A stretch of DNA of 61,478 bases from Flavobacterium franklandianum (GCF_007097365.1 NZ_VJZR01000014.1:29404-90881), one strand, 5' to 3'. Positions 16,747 to 25,841 are shown, numbered from the stretch's first letter. The notes: a model not told the origin generated them from the letters alone. Translations and numbers: made by a program.

Positions 16747-17028
16747 TTAATTATTATCTTCTTTATCCAAAATCTCTTGTACTTTTCGTGCTTCCCAATT
16801 AGCGTTAAATGCAAAAACTTTTAAAGCATGCATCAACAAGGGGATTCCACCACCAATTACCGAATACCAAAACCATTGAAAATCAGAATCATACTCCAAA
16901 TTAAATAAAATCACAACAGGAATTATACTAAGATATATAATCAAATGTCCATAAAATGCTTTGATTTTATCAAATCTTTTTCTTGCTTTAAAATAGCGTT
17001 CGTCTTCTTCTTGATAATTATTTTCCAT
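16747..17028 (-). CDS. 2TM domain protein (copy 2)
   Basis: 93 aa from ATG 17028 (MENNYQEEDERYFKARKR); the longer frame upstream overlaps copy 1 and is not used. It resembles the 2TM domain fused to the kinase (shared FQWFW and LLMHAxKVF; NWEARKVQEIL here against NWEERKIQEIL there). So the tandem set contains two alternating subtypes. Confidence 0.8.
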   Translation of the reverse strand: MENNYQEEDERYFKARKRFDKIKAFYGHLIIYLSIIPVVILFNLEYDSDFQWFWYSVIGGGIPLLMHALKVFAFNANWEARKVQEILDKEDNN

Positions 17029-17038
17029 TTTTTGAAGA

Positions 17039-17344
17039 TTATTTCCAAGTTTGTTTTTTATCTTCTTTTTCCATAAATTCTTTAATTTTTTGCTCTTCCC
17101 AGTCTTTTCCAAGAAAAGGTAAATAATTAAAGACTTTCATTCCGTGAAAAACTACTCCAATTCCCCAACCCAGCATTGGCCAAAAAAACCATAAATAAGC
17201 AGGCGAAGTGAGAAGATTAATAACCATAAGACCAATATTTACAACAACATAAGCAATTAAATTTCCGTAAAATCCTTTGATTTCTTCTACTCTTTTTTTT
17301 GCTTCGTAATAGCGTTCTTCTTCTTGATACTTATTTTCCATCAT
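17039..17344 (-). CDS. 2TM domain protein (copy 1)
   Basis: 101 aa (100 if the second Met is used). EERYYEAKKRVEEIKGFYGNL precedes the first helix; GVVFHGMKVFNYLPFLGKDWEEQKI follows the second. Thirteen bases downstream of the kinase gene and part of the same operon. Confidence 0.8.
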   Translation of the reverse strand: MMENKYQEEERYYEAKKRVEEIKGFYGNLIAYVVVNIGLMVINLLTSPAYLWFFWPMLGWGIGVVFHGMKVFNYLPFLGKDWEEQKIKEFMEKEDKKQTWK

Positions 17345-17357
17345 TTCAAATATTAAA

Positions 17358-18698
17358 TTATTTCCAAGTTTGTTTGTTTTCCTCTTTCCTTAAAATCTCT
17401 TGAATTTTACGTTCTTCCCAATTGGAACTGTATCCAAAAACCTTAAAAGCGTGCATTAACAATCCAAATCCCCATCCTGTGGCAGAAAACCAAAACCATT
17501 GAAATTCTGGCATATAAGTTAAATTTATAAAAATTAAAACTGGTATAACACAACAATAGGAAATTAAATTCCCATAAAATCCTTTGAGTTCTTCTACTCT
17601 TTTTTTGGCTCTGTAATAAGCGGTGTTTTCATTATAAGTTGCAGTTTCCATAACCGAAATTTGTTTGGTTAAAACAGGTATTTTTACTGTAAAGGTTTGA
17701 TCGTTTTGCTCAATCAACACTTTCCTATTCGTAATAATTCCGTAGCGATTGATGATGTTCTGCAGCCCGACTCCTTTTCTGTCTTGTAGCACTTCTTTTT
17801 TTTGATAATCATTTTGAATAGCGAGATAATCGCCTTCCATAAAAATACGAATGTGCAAGGGTTTTTGTTCGCTAACTACATTATGCTTTACTGTATTTTC
17901 CAACAAAAGCTGTAAAGAAAGTGGAACGACCTTGGCTTCAGGATTAAGAATTGATGTTGGCAATTCATAAAACAGGCTATTTTCAAAACGCATTTTTAAC
18001 AAATTCATATAGGTTTTGGCGAAAGCCAATTCCTCTTCAACCGAAACTAATTCTTTGTCTTTTTGTTCCAAAACATAACGATAAATTTTAGACAAAGAAG
18101 TTGTAAATCGTTGTGCATTCTCCGGATTTTCTTCAATCAAAGAACTCAAAACATTCAAACTATTGAAAAGAAAATGCGGGTCGATTTGGTTTTTTAAACT
18201 TTCAAATTTTGCATTTGCCGTTCCAGCAATTATTTTTTGTTGTTTAACTTTATTCTCCTGAAAGCCTTTGTAGAGGTAAATAAAATGAACAATAAGTAAG
18301 ATAAAAAAAGTAAAAATAGAAGCTACGAAATAATCCGATGCGCTTTCGTTAGCTATAAAAACACTTAATGGCTTATTTTCAATTATAGTAATAATAAAAA
18401 GTCTCAGTAGATAAATAACAAATAACGAAAGAAAAAAAGAAGAAACAAAACCAATAAATATTCTTTTTTTAGAAAATCTTTCGTTGACGAAAATCTTATC
18501 TAATGTAATAAACAAGAATGTATTGGAGAGATGCAATGCAAAGCTATAAAGTATTGTATATAAAAACATTACACCTAATCTCTCATCAAAAGAAAAACTC
18601 CCATTAAAAACTCGAATTAGACTAAGCACTCCAAAAATGGCTAATCCGATAAAAACGGCTCTAGGAAATTCTCTTACATAATCATTTTTCATCGCCAT
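17358..18698 (-). CDS. PF06580-type sensor histidine kinase with C-terminal 2TM domain
   Basis: 446 aa. Four predicted membrane helices (about residues 10-150), then a LytS/YpdA-type kinase core: IDPHFLFNSL with phospho-acceptor His175, LQLLLENTVKHN (N box) and GVGLQNIINRYG (G box). An additional 2TM domain is fused from about residue 352 (YYRAKKRVEELKGFYGNL to NWEERKIQEILRKEE), matching the separate 2TM proteins downstream. There is no separate extracellular sensor domain, so signal input probably comes through membrane partners. Cognate regulator: the LytTR gene at 15216-15974. Confidence 0.92.
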   Translation of the reverse strand: MAMKNDYVREFPRAVFIGLAIFGVLSLIRVFNGSFSFDERLGVMFLYTILYSFALHLSNTFLFITLDKIFVNERFSKKRIFIGFVSSFFLSLFVIYLLRLFIITIIENKPLSVFIANESASDYFVASIFTFFILLIVHFIYLYKGFQENKVKQQKIIAGTANAKFESLKNQIDPHFLFNSLNVLSSLIEENPENAQRFTTSLSKIYRYVLEQKDKELVSVEEELAFAKTYMNLLKMRFENSLFYELPTSILNPEAKVVPLSLQLLLENTVKHNVVSEQKPLHIRIFMEGDYLAIQNDYQKKEVLQDRKGVGLQNIINRYGIITNRKVLIEQNDQTFTVKIPVLTKQISVMETATYNENTAYYRAKKRVEELKGFYGNLISYCCVIPVLIFINLTYMPEFQWFWFSATGWGFGLLMHAFKVFGYSSNWEERKIQEILRKEENKQTWK

Positions 18699-18721
18699 AA
18701 CTATTTAATTACAATCTTAAT

Positions 18722-19342
18722 TTATTTACAATTTTTCAAAGCTGCTTCTGCTCTTTCTAATCCCCATTTTGGAGAAAAAGGTGTTTCAGGTTTAAAAGTA
18801 GCAAAAAGTGAGATAGCTTTTTCAATTTGGGCACACATTGGCTTGGTATCTGTTCCCCAAAATTTGGCTCCACCAATTTCAAATTCTGCTTTTCCGAAAA
18901 CAACTCGAGGATTTTCGGGGGCAATCGCCTCAGCTTTAGCATACAATTCCATTACGGTTCCGGACAATTTTTGGCCGTTGGTCATTGGGTCAAAAGCAAT
19001 CCAAGCAGTATGAATCATAGCTTGCATCACTAAAAGTTCGGCGTTATTAGGTGTTTTTATCAATTCGACATCCAAAGCATTTTGAGCTTTGGTCAACAAC
19101 AAATCGATTTGTGTTGCATCTTTTGTTCCAAAAGCCGTTGTAGTATTTACCAAAGCCACGTAATAATTGGGTAACCAAGATGTTTTTTCGGCGGTAACAA
19201 TTCTTTCGAACATCGCCGATGCTTCGGTATTTTTGCCTTCGCCCCAAAGTTGGAACGCTTTTCCCATACCTTGCTCAAATTGTCCCTGAGCAGAAACTAA
19301 ACTTGTAATAAATAATACGATTGCAATGATAATTCTTGTCAT
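18722..19342 (-). CDS. Secreted helical-repeat (TPR-like) protein
   Basis: 206 aa with a cleavable signal peptide (RIIIAIVLFITSLVSAQ). The mature part is Ala-rich and helical with TPR-like segments: GKAFQLWGEGKNTEASAMFERIV, LMVQAM-type packing and VMELYAKAEAIAPENPRVVF. Probably periplasmic; function unknown. It has its own promoter with the LytTR-type site and lies 23 bp before the kinase gene, so it likely heads the kinase-2TM-regulator transcript. Confidence 0.7.
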   Translation of the reverse strand: MTRIIIAIVLFITSLVSAQGQFEQGMGKAFQLWGEGKNTEASAMFERIVTAEKTSWLPNYYVALVNTTTAFGTKDATQIDLLLTKAQNALDVELIKTPNNAELLVMQAMIHTAWIAFDPMTNGQKLSGTVMELYAKAEAIAPENPRVVFGKAEFEIGGAKFWGTDTKPMCAQIEKAISLFATFKPETPFSPKWGLERAEAALKNCK

Positions 19343-19378
19343 AATTTCTAGTTTTTAATTGGTTGATTAATTCTTGAA

Positions 19379-19450
19379 CAAATTTATATTGGTTGTAATG
19401 TTTTTGAAATTTACATTTACTGAACTGTTGAAATTTGAGGATGAATTGTA
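19379..19450 (-). promoter_or_regulatory. Promoter with candidate LytTR site (helical-repeat gene)
   Basis: Minus-strand TAAATTTG (19386-19379) is the -7 element. Upstream, 19450-19416 reads TACAATTCATCC...ACAGTTCAGTAAA, with TTCAT and TTCAG starting 21 bp apart. Sequence and spacing match the element at 21621-21692. Confidence 0.7.
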
Positions 19451-19461
19451 AAATTAGGATA

Positions 19462-21600
19462 CTACAAATTCTCCAACTGATTCGTTTTTTTATCCTTGCT
19501 TATCGTCCAAAAGAAACCCACAAAAAAGAATCGATCTGCAGTGGGAACAATCGCTTGACTTTCATAAATTCCTGCTAAATTTGGCGTATTGGCATAATTG
19601 TAACCATACACGTTTTTGATTCCAGCAATATTGGTCACCGAGAAAAAAAGTATTTTTTGAGGCGAAACCAAATACGCCCAATTCACGCTTAAATTGTTGT
19701 AGGTTTTGGTTTTTCCGTCCATAAAAACAGTTTCATTCGGATTATTATACGGTCTTCCGGAACTGAAAGTGTATGTGGCTCCAATTTGCGAACGCCAATC
19801 TTGAATCCAATATTTGGTTACCAACGACAAGGTGTGATCTGCAACAAAACTAGGCGTTGCCTGTTTTGGAAAGTTTGCATAATTACGTTCCGTGTCGATA
19901 TAAGAATAAGAAATCCAATATTCCAAGTTTTTAATGTTCTTGTTATCTCTCCAAAACAGCTCTAAACCTTTGGCAAAACCCGTTCCGTTATTATTGAAAT
20001 TGCTATTAAAAACAGGCGTATTTGTGTTGTATTTTACTAAATTATCATAGCTTTTATAATAAACTTCTGCTTTAAATATTTGTTTGTCTTTGTTGAATTC
20101 ATAACTCAAAATATAATGTTGTGCTTTTTCGGCTTGCAAATTAGTGGAGTATTTCAGATAATCGTTTTTTGGAGCTTGTTCGAATGTTCCGTAAGCCATT
20201 GAAAACTGCTGGTTTTTGGCCAATTTATACCCCAAAGCCAATCTTGGAGCTATGGAACTTTCGTCTAACAAATAATTCTTCGAAAATCTAAAACCTACTT
20301 TTGCAATCAAATTATTAGTAAACAAAAAATCCGTTTCAGAAAAAGCGGCAAAAATATTCGAATTATATCCAGTATTGAAATTAGTAACCGATTCTGAAAA
20401 ATTGGTATAAAAATAATCGGCTCCAAAACTGGTTTTTATTTTATCCGAAATGGGTTTTACAAATTTCAATTTCAAATGACTGGCATTTTCTGATGAATCG
20501 TAATTATAGACATCATAAATCCCACTATTTTGACTTTTGGCAAAGCTAATTCCGGCAAAAATGTTCCAATTAGTTCCAAAACCACCTTTATAAGAAAGAT
20601 TCGAATACAAATTATTGTTTTTGTTTTGGGTACGTATTTTGTCAGGATAATTAATATCATCTTGTTTCAAATCGAAATTGGCTGCCGTGTAAGAAGCGTA
20701 AAATTTCAACAATCCTCTGTCTAATTTTTGTCTAAAGACAGTTTCTCCACCAATAGATTGGTAAGGTTTGATCCATTCGATATTATCAGGCAACAACGCT
20801 TGATAGGGTTGCAAATTAATGTAACTCGTATTGACACTCAAGGAATTATTTTTCCATTTTTGGGTATTGCCAAGACTCGCACCAAGAGACATTACACCAA
20901 TATCCGTTTTTTCCAAATCGGGTTCGTCGATGGTATTCATCACTAAAATACTCGAAAGTGCCTCGCCATATTCAGCGGAATAACCGCCAGTAGAAAATGA
21001 AGTCCCTTTGAAAAGCAAAGGCGAAAAAGTACTTCTCGTAGGTACATTATTTGTAGTTTGAAGATAAGGTTGTGCCACTCGAAGCCCATCAACAAAGGTT
21101 TGGGTTTCGTTTGCTTCTCCGCCACGGACAAAAAGTTTTCCGCTTTCGCCAACAATTTGAGTTCCTGGCAAAGTTTTAAATGCCGAAACTATATCGCCTG
21201 GATTTCCAGCCGTTGTCAAAATATCCAAGGGTTTCAATACAGAAACTCTTGATTTTCCACCCGATTCTAGAGTTCCTGCAGTGATTAAAACTTCGTTTAA
21301 TTCGGTTGCAATGCGTTTCAAAATAATAGTTTTATTTTGAAATTTATTCATAACAATTTCAAGTTTTTTAATTTCAAAAGACAAAACACTAATCACTAAA
21401 GTTTTATTTCCTTCGGCTGTTGTTGTAAAACTAAAATCACCATCGCTATTAGAAGTTCCACCATCATAGCTTCCATCAATAAAAACATTGGCATTGAAAA
21501 CGGGATTGTTTTTTTCGTCCACTATTTTTCCGGAAATCATCGTTTGAGAAAATGAGATTATGGTGAAAAATAAAATGGCCATAAGTAAAAATGGTTTCAT
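19462..21600 (-). CDS. TonB-dependent outer-membrane receptor
   Basis: 712 aa with signal peptide (LLMAILFFTIISFSQT). A carboxypeptidase-like regulatory domain (about 20-100: ISGKIVDEKNNPVFNANVFIDG) precedes the plug (VSAFKTLPGTQIVGESGKLFVRGGEANETQTFVDGL). The beta-barrel then runs to a C-terminal aromatic strand region. Imports a ligand across the outer membrane using TonB; the substrate is unknown. First gene of the signalling locus, with a promoter like that of the helical-repeat gene. Confidence 0.93.
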   Translation of the reverse strand: MKPFLLMAILFFTIISFSQTMISGKIVDEKNNPVFNANVFIDGSYDGGTSNSDGDFSFTTTAEGNKTLVISVLSFEIKKLEIVMNKFQNKTIILKRIATELNEVLITAGTLESGGKSRVSVLKPLDILTTAGNPGDIVSAFKTLPGTQIVGESGKLFVRGGEANETQTFVDGLRVAQPYLQTTNNVPTRSTFSPLLFKGTSFSTGGYSAEYGEALSSILVMNTIDEPDLEKTDIGVMSLGASLGNTQKWKNNSLSVNTSYINLQPYQALLPDNIEWIKPYQSIGGETVFRQKLDRGLLKFYASYTAANFDLKQDDINYPDKIRTQNKNNNLYSNLSYKGGFGTNWNIFAGISFAKSQNSGIYDVYNYDSSENASHLKLKFVKPISDKIKTSFGADYFYTNFSESVTNFNTGYNSNIFAAFSETDFLFTNNLIAKVGFRFSKNYLLDESSIAPRLALGYKLAKNQQFSMAYGTFEQAPKNDYLKYSTNLQAEKAQHYILSYEFNKDKQIFKAEVYYKSYDNLVKYNTNTPVFNSNFNNNGTGFAKGLELFWRDNKNIKNLEYWISYSYIDTERNYANFPKQATPSFVADHTLSLVTKYWIQDWRSQIGATYTFSSGRPYNNPNETVFMDGKTKTYNNLSVNWAYLVSPQKILFFSVTNIAGIKNVYGYNYANTPNLAGIYESQAIVPTADRFFFVGFFWTISKDKKTNQLENL

Positions 21601-21620
21601 ATTATAAGTTTTTGATGAAG

Positions 21621-21692
21621 CAAATGTATTGCTGCAATTAGAAAATTGAAATATTAGTTCACCGAACTGTGGAATTTTAGGGATGAGTTGTA
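21621..21692 (-). promoter_or_regulatory. Promoter with candidate LytTR site (TonB receptor)
   Basis: Minus-strand TACATTTG (21628-21621) is the -7 element. 21692-21658 reads TACAACTCATCC...ACAGTTCGGTGAA, with the half-sites 21 bp apart. The site starts 30 bp beyond the -7 element, the same distance as at 19379-19450. Confidence 0.75.
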
Positions 21693-21735
21693 TCCTTGCT
21701 TGTTTTCTTATATATTTACGACAAACTAGTATTTT

Positions 21736-22293
21736 ATGAAAACTGAAAAAGAAAAAATGATAGCAGGAGAATACTACTTGGCCGGCGACGCAATTCTAGT
21801 AAAAGAACGCCGAAAGGCAAAGAATTTACTCCACCGATTAAATGTAACTGAATATCGCTTGACAAAAAAAGCAAAAGAAATTCTAAACGAATTAATTCCA
21901 AATATTGGTAAAAGTTTCTACATAGAACCACCTTTTCATTGTGATTATGGGTATAATATTACTTGTGGCGACAATGTTTATTTTAATGTGAATTGTGTCG
22001 TATTGGATTGCGCTCCAGTAAAAATTGGTTCGAATGTATTTTTTGCACCTGGAGTACAAATTTATACAGCAAATCATCCTTTAGAAGCTGAGTTAAGAAA
22101 AACACTCGAAAATGCTTTGTCTATTTCTATTGGAGATGATTGTTGGATTGGTGGAAACACTGTCATTCTTCCCGGAATTACTATTGGAAATGGTTGTGTG
22201 ATTGGCGCAGGTTCTGTAGTGACAAAAGACATTCCCGATAATTCATTGGCGGTTGGAAATCCAGCGAAAGTAATCAAGAAAATAAACGAATAA
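21736..22293 (+). CDS. Maltose/sugar O-acetyltransferase family
   Basis: 185 aa. The N-terminal Mac segment (EKEKMIAGEYYLAGDAILVKE) is followed by left-handed beta-helix hexapeptides with IGDDCWIGGNTVILPG and GSVVTKDIPDNSLAVGNPAKVI. The catalytic His is in IYTANHPL. Transfers acetyl from acetyl-CoA to a sugar or related acceptor; the acceptor is unknown. Divergent from the TonB receptor, with 135 bp between the starts. Confidence 0.9.
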   Translation: MKTEKEKMIAGEYYLAGDAILVKERRKAKNLLHRLNVTEYRLTKKAKEILNELIPNIGKSFYIEPPFHCDYGYNITCGDNVYFNVNCVVLDCAPVKIGSNVFFAPGVQIYTANHPLEAELRKTLENALSISIGDDCWIGGNTVILPGITIGNGCVIGAGSVVTKDIPDNSLAVGNPAKVIKKINE

Positions 22294-22548
22294 AAATAAA
22301 TGCTAATTGTTCCGCAATAAGTTATTTAAAGAATTACGATTTTATCAAATAAAAAGATTTATTTTACTACTTTTTTATCAATTTTTTAAAGACAAAGCTC
22401 TAGATAAAAATTTTAATAATGACTATCGACTCAGCAAATATTAAGAAGAATAACTCCACTTTACGCACAAAAAAAGTATAACTCATAAAGAAATCATAAA
22501 AAACAGTGATTCGATTTACTTTTCAATTCAAATCTAATTTTCTTTCTC

Positions 22549-22556
22549 TAGTTTTG
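22549..22556 (+). promoter_or_regulatory. -7 element upstream of the ClC gene
   Basis: TAGTTTTG fits TAnnTTTG, 25 nt before ATG 22582. No clear -33 TTG. The rest of 22294-22581 is AT-rich without other structure that I can see. Confidence 0.4.
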
Positions 22557-22581
22557 TAAAACCCACAAAACCTATTTTTAG

Positions 22582-23862
22582 ATGACCAATACCACTCGTA
22601 TTAAAAGAAATTACCAATTAATCAAATTCCAGAAATTAGTAATTGTTTCTATTTTAATTGGTTTTCTTTCCTCTTTTTTAGGAGTTGTTTTAAAGAAAAT
22701 AACAGAACATTACGAAGAAATATTTTTTAATCAAGCCTCCATAAACCCCTTTTTCTTTGTTGTTTTCCCGGTTTTCGGATTATCCATCATTTATTTTTTA
22801 CGGGAATATTTGTTCAAGAAAAAAGAAAACAAGGGCATCAAAGAAATCTTTGAAAGTACCAATACCAAGTCAAAGAATTTACCCAGCTATAAAATCCCGT
22901 CCCATTTCATCAACGGATTGTTAACGGTTGTTTTTGGGGGATCTACAGGAATTGAAGTTTCCACTGTTGTCGCTTCGGCAACCATTGGTTCTGTTGCCCA
23001 AAGAAAAGAAAATGTTTTTAGACAATACAAAACTGAATTGATTTGTGCAGGTGTTGCTGCAGGAGTTACCGCTTTATTTGGCAGTCCAATTGCAGGGATT
23101 CTTTTTGCCGTTGAAGTAATTTCCCGAAAAGTAACTCGTGCATTTATTGTTTCAAATGTTATTGCTGTTTCAATCGCTTATGGATTAATTACTATTTTAA
23201 AAGAAGAACCTTTATTTGCTGTTTCCATCACAACTTGGCATATTAAAGCCATACCTTATTTTATTCTTTTAGGAATTTTGGCAGGATTAAATTCGGTTTA
23301 TTTAACCCGATGTGTATTGTTTTTCAAATCGCAATTTTCAAAAATTAACACTCATTATTATAAAATACTTATAGGTTCGGCAGTTTTGAGTATTGCATTA
23401 TATATTTTCCCACAATTGTATGGTGAAGGCTATCACGCCATCAAAACCATTTTTGGCAACTCGAACGAAATCCCGTTGACTTTAACTTTGGCCTTAACTT
23501 TCGTTGGATTATTACTATTAAAACCCATCGTGACTTCAATAACACTTGCCTCTGGCGGTGATGGCGGTGTTTTTGCGCCAAGTTTATTTATTGGTGCATT
23601 TTTAGGATTGTTGGTCGCTTCGATTTTGAATACTTTTTTTAATGCTGGAGTAATTCCGGTGAATTTTATGATTATTGGAATGGCGGCTGTTTTGAGTGCC
23701 AGCATTCACGCACCTTTTACAGCGATTTTCTTGGTTTGCGGTTTAACCAACGATTATACCTTATTCATTCCCCTTTTAGCAGTTTGTTTGCTTTCAAAAT
23801 ATACAGCCAAAATGATTTATCCTTATACAGTTTACACTTTTTCGCCAAGTATGGCAAATTAA
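22582..23862 (+). CDS. ClC-family chloride channel/antiporter
   Basis: 426 aa, many membrane helices. FGGSTGIEVSTVVASATIGS aligns with the GREGP filter loop of ClC proteins and keeps the gating Glu (E125). GSPIAGILFAVEVI and SGGDGGVFAPSLFIGAFLG are the other family motifs. The first filter segment reads NKGIKE where GSGIPE is usual, so the Ser that coordinates chloride appears to be Lys or Asn. No C-terminal CBS domains. Probably transports chloride or another anion. Six bp before the HPP gene, likely one operon. Confidence 0.9.
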   Translation: MTNTTRIKRNYQLIKFQKLVIVSILIGFLSSFLGVVLKKITEHYEEIFFNQASINPFFFVVFPVFGLSIIYFLREYLFKKKENKGIKEIFESTNTKSKNLPSYKIPSHFINGLLTVVFGGSTGIEVSTVVASATIGSVAQRKENVFRQYKTELICAGVAAGVTALFGSPIAGILFAVEVISRKVTRAFIVSNVIAVSIAYGLITILKEEPLFAVSITTWHIKAIPYFILLGILAGLNSVYLTRCVLFFKSQFSKINTHYYKILIGSAVLSIALYIFPQLYGEGYHAIKTIFGNSNEIPLTLTLALTFVGLLLLKPIVTSITLASGGDGGVFAPSLFIGAFLGLLVASILNTFFNAGVIPVNFMIIGMAAVLSASIHAPFTAIFLVCGLTNDYTLFIPLLAVCLLSKYTAKMIYPYTVYTFSPSMAN

Positions 23863-23868
23863 CTACTT

Positions 23869-24483
23869 ATGCCAATAGAAAAAATAAAACGGAATTATCG
23901 CAAAACCAAATACATTCTTTACAAAGAAACTTTGGTGGATTGGAAAGAACATTTTTGGGCCTTTTTGGGTTCGTTTGTAGCTATTGGTGTTTTGGCTTAT
24001 ATTCAATCCATTCATTTTTCGGGAAATGATGCCGTGTATTTAATTGGTTCTTTTGGCGCATCGAGCGTATTGGTTTATGGGATTATTCAGAGTCCGTTTT
24101 CGCAACCTCGCAACTTGGTGGGTGGTCACTTAATCTCAGCATTTATAGGCGTTACAGTTCATAAATTGGCTCCCGATATTATTTGGATAGCTGCTCCATT
24201 GGCTGTTTCACTTTCCATCGTTTTGATGCAAATTACCAAAACCTTGCATCCACCAGGAGGAGCAACGGCGCTTATTGCTATTATTGGTTCCGATAAAATA
24301 AAAGCTCTCGGTTATATCTACGTGTTTTCGCCTGTATTAATTGGCGTTTTGATACTGCTTCTTACTGCTTTAATTTTCAACAATATGACTTCAAATAGAA
24401 GTTATCCAAGCCATCCTAAATACCATCTCATTAGAAGAAAGCTAATTCATAAAATTAAAAAAAGAACATCCTATATTAATTGA
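23869..24483 (+). CDS. HPP family membrane protein
   Basis: 204 aa, about four helices. Contains the family motifs SQPRNLVGGH and KTLHPPGGATAL that give the HPP name. Some HPP proteins have been linked to nitrite transport; here the role is open. Directly downstream of the ClC gene. Confidence 0.88.
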   Translation: MPIEKIKRNYRKTKYILYKETLVDWKEHFWAFLGSFVAIGVLAYIQSIHFSGNDAVYLIGSFGASSVLVYGIIQSPFSQPRNLVGGHLISAFIGVTVHKLAPDIIWIAAPLAVSLSIVLMQITKTLHPPGGATALIAIIGSDKIKALGYIYVFSPVLIGVLILLLTALIFNNMTSNRSYPSHPKYHLIRRKLIHKIKKRTSYIN

Positions 24484-24589
24484 AGACAATTTTTAAATAC
24501 CAACCTCATATTGTACTTTAGAAAATCAATCTCAAAATCTTTTAACTCAATAAGATTAGGATAAAGTTTTGACTTTAAAAATAAAAAAT

Positions 24590-25222
24590 ATGCAAAAAAA
24601 TATTATTTTCTGGATAGGAAATTTAGGCGTTTTACTTTTTGTATTTACTACTGTAATCGCTGGATTTTTCAATCCTAGTTACAATCATTTTTCATGTTTT
24701 ATAAGTGAATTATATGCTGTTGATGCTCCAAACGCAGATTTAATTCGGTTTTATGGATACTTACCCAGCGGAGTCTTTTTTATACTGTTTGCTTTACTTG
24801 CTCAAAAAGCGACGCCAAAATCAAGGTTAAAATCAATGGGTTTTTTAGGTATGATATTAGGTTATGGTTTTGGAACAATCATTTGCGCTATTTACAATTG
24901 TGACACTGGATGTAATCCTAAATTTATTAATCCGAGTTTATCTCAAATAATTCATAATTTAATGGGAATGTTAACTTACTTGATTGTTCCATTTTCAATA
25001 TTATTAATTGCTATTGCTTCAAGAAGTTGGAAAAATAGCTTTCAATACACTTTAATCAGTTATATAATTTTTGGAATTAGTTTTACTTTTGTGGTTGTTT
25101 TAAATTTAAATCTAGATTCGCAATACAAAGGGTTAATTCAACGAATTATCGAAGGGAGTATTTTATTTTGGATAGTATATGGCGAATTTTATTTTTCAAA
25201 TAAATCTTATCAACAAATCTGA
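24590..25222 (+). CDS. DUF998 family membrane protein
   Basis: 210 aa from ATG 24590; a TTG seven codons upstream is less likely. Six hydrophobic helices; the early segment NPSYNHFSCFISELYAVDAPNA and the later HNLMGMLTYLIVP fit DUF998. Function unknown. A small TCCCGAA/TTCGGGA hairpin follows the stop at 25228-25243. Confidence 0.7.
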   Translation: MQKNIIFWIGNLGVLLFVFTTVIAGFFNPSYNHFSCFISELYAVDAPNADLIRFYGYLPSGVFFILFALLAQKATPKSRLKSMGFLGMILGYGFGTIICAIYNCDTGCNPKFINPSLSQIIHNLMGMLTYLIVPFSILLIAIASRSWKNSFQYTLISYIIFGISFTFVVVLNLNLDSQYKGLIQRIIEGSILFWIVYGEFYFSNKSYQQI

Positions 25223-25227
25223 AATCT

Positions 25228-25243
25228 GTCCCGAAACTTCGGG
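25228..25243. terminator. Small hairpin after the DUF998 gene
   Basis: TCCCGAA-AC-TTCGGGA, 7-bp arms. A T-run is absent, so termination is uncertain. A related, less perfect sequence sits near 14272-14288. Confidence 0.35.
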
Positions 25244-25264
25244 ATAAAATCTAAAATTAAATTT

Positions 25265-25272
25265 TACCTTTG
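25265..25272 (+). promoter_or_regulatory. -7 element of the pRiA4b-like gene
   Basis: TACCTTTG, 23 nt before ATG 25296; a good TAnnTTTG match. Confidence 0.5.
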
Positions 25273-25295
25273 ACCTTTCAATAAAAACAAAGATT

Positions 25296-25835
25296 ATGGT
25301 TTATAAATTTAGGGTAATTCTTGATGCCGAAGAGGACATTTTTAGAGACATTGCAATACTTGCCGAAGATACTTTAGAGGATTTACACAACGCCATCTTC
25401 AATTCTTTTGGATTTGACGGTATGGAAGTGGCTTCTTTTTATACTTGCGACAATACTTGGAACCAAGAAGACGAAATTGCGATGTTTGATACTGGTGATA
25501 TTCCGGGCGAACAAAAAACGATGAGTGATTACTTACTTTCGGATATTTTGGACAAAGAAAATACCAAAATAATTTATGTTTACGATTTCATTAGTATGTG
25601 GACTTTCCTTGTAGAACTAGCTGCTATCGAAGAAATTGTAGCTGGAAATACGTATCCTGAAACTATTTTCTCAGTGGGAGAAATGCCCGCCGAAGCCATG
25701 GAAAAACATTTTATTGCCGAGGACGAAGAGGAGGAATACAATGAATTTGAAGACGATCTAGACGAAGAAGATCTAGATATGTTCGAAGGTGACGATAGTT
25801 TTGAAGACTATGGGTTTGAAGAGAATTGGAATTAA
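25296..25835 (+). CDS. Plasmid pRiA4b ORF-3-like protein
   Basis: 179 aa. Residues 1-130 match the pRiA4b ORF-3/TnpR-like fold: FRVILDAEEDIFRDIAI, LEDLHNAIFNSFGFD, SDILDKENTKIIYVYDF. The C-terminal 45 residues are extremely acidic (EDEEEEYNEFEDDLDEED). Function unknown; the family occurs in chromosomes as well as mobile elements. The stop lies six bases before the repeat block around the next gene. Confidence 0.75.
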   Translation: MVYKFRVILDAEEDIFRDIAILAEDTLEDLHNAIFNSFGFDGMEVASFYTCDNTWNQEDEIAMFDTGDIPGEQKTMSDYLLSDILDKENTKIIYVYDFISMWTFLVELAAIEEIVAGNTYPETIFSVGEMPAEAMEKHFIAEDEEEEYNEFEDDLDEEDLDMFEGDDSFEDYGFEENWN

Positions 25836-25841
25836 AAAAAG

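Noticed and set aside
22900..23000. Loss of the ClC gating glutamate
   Set aside because: Careful alignment of FGGSTGIEVS with GGSxGREGP keeps a Glu at the gating position.
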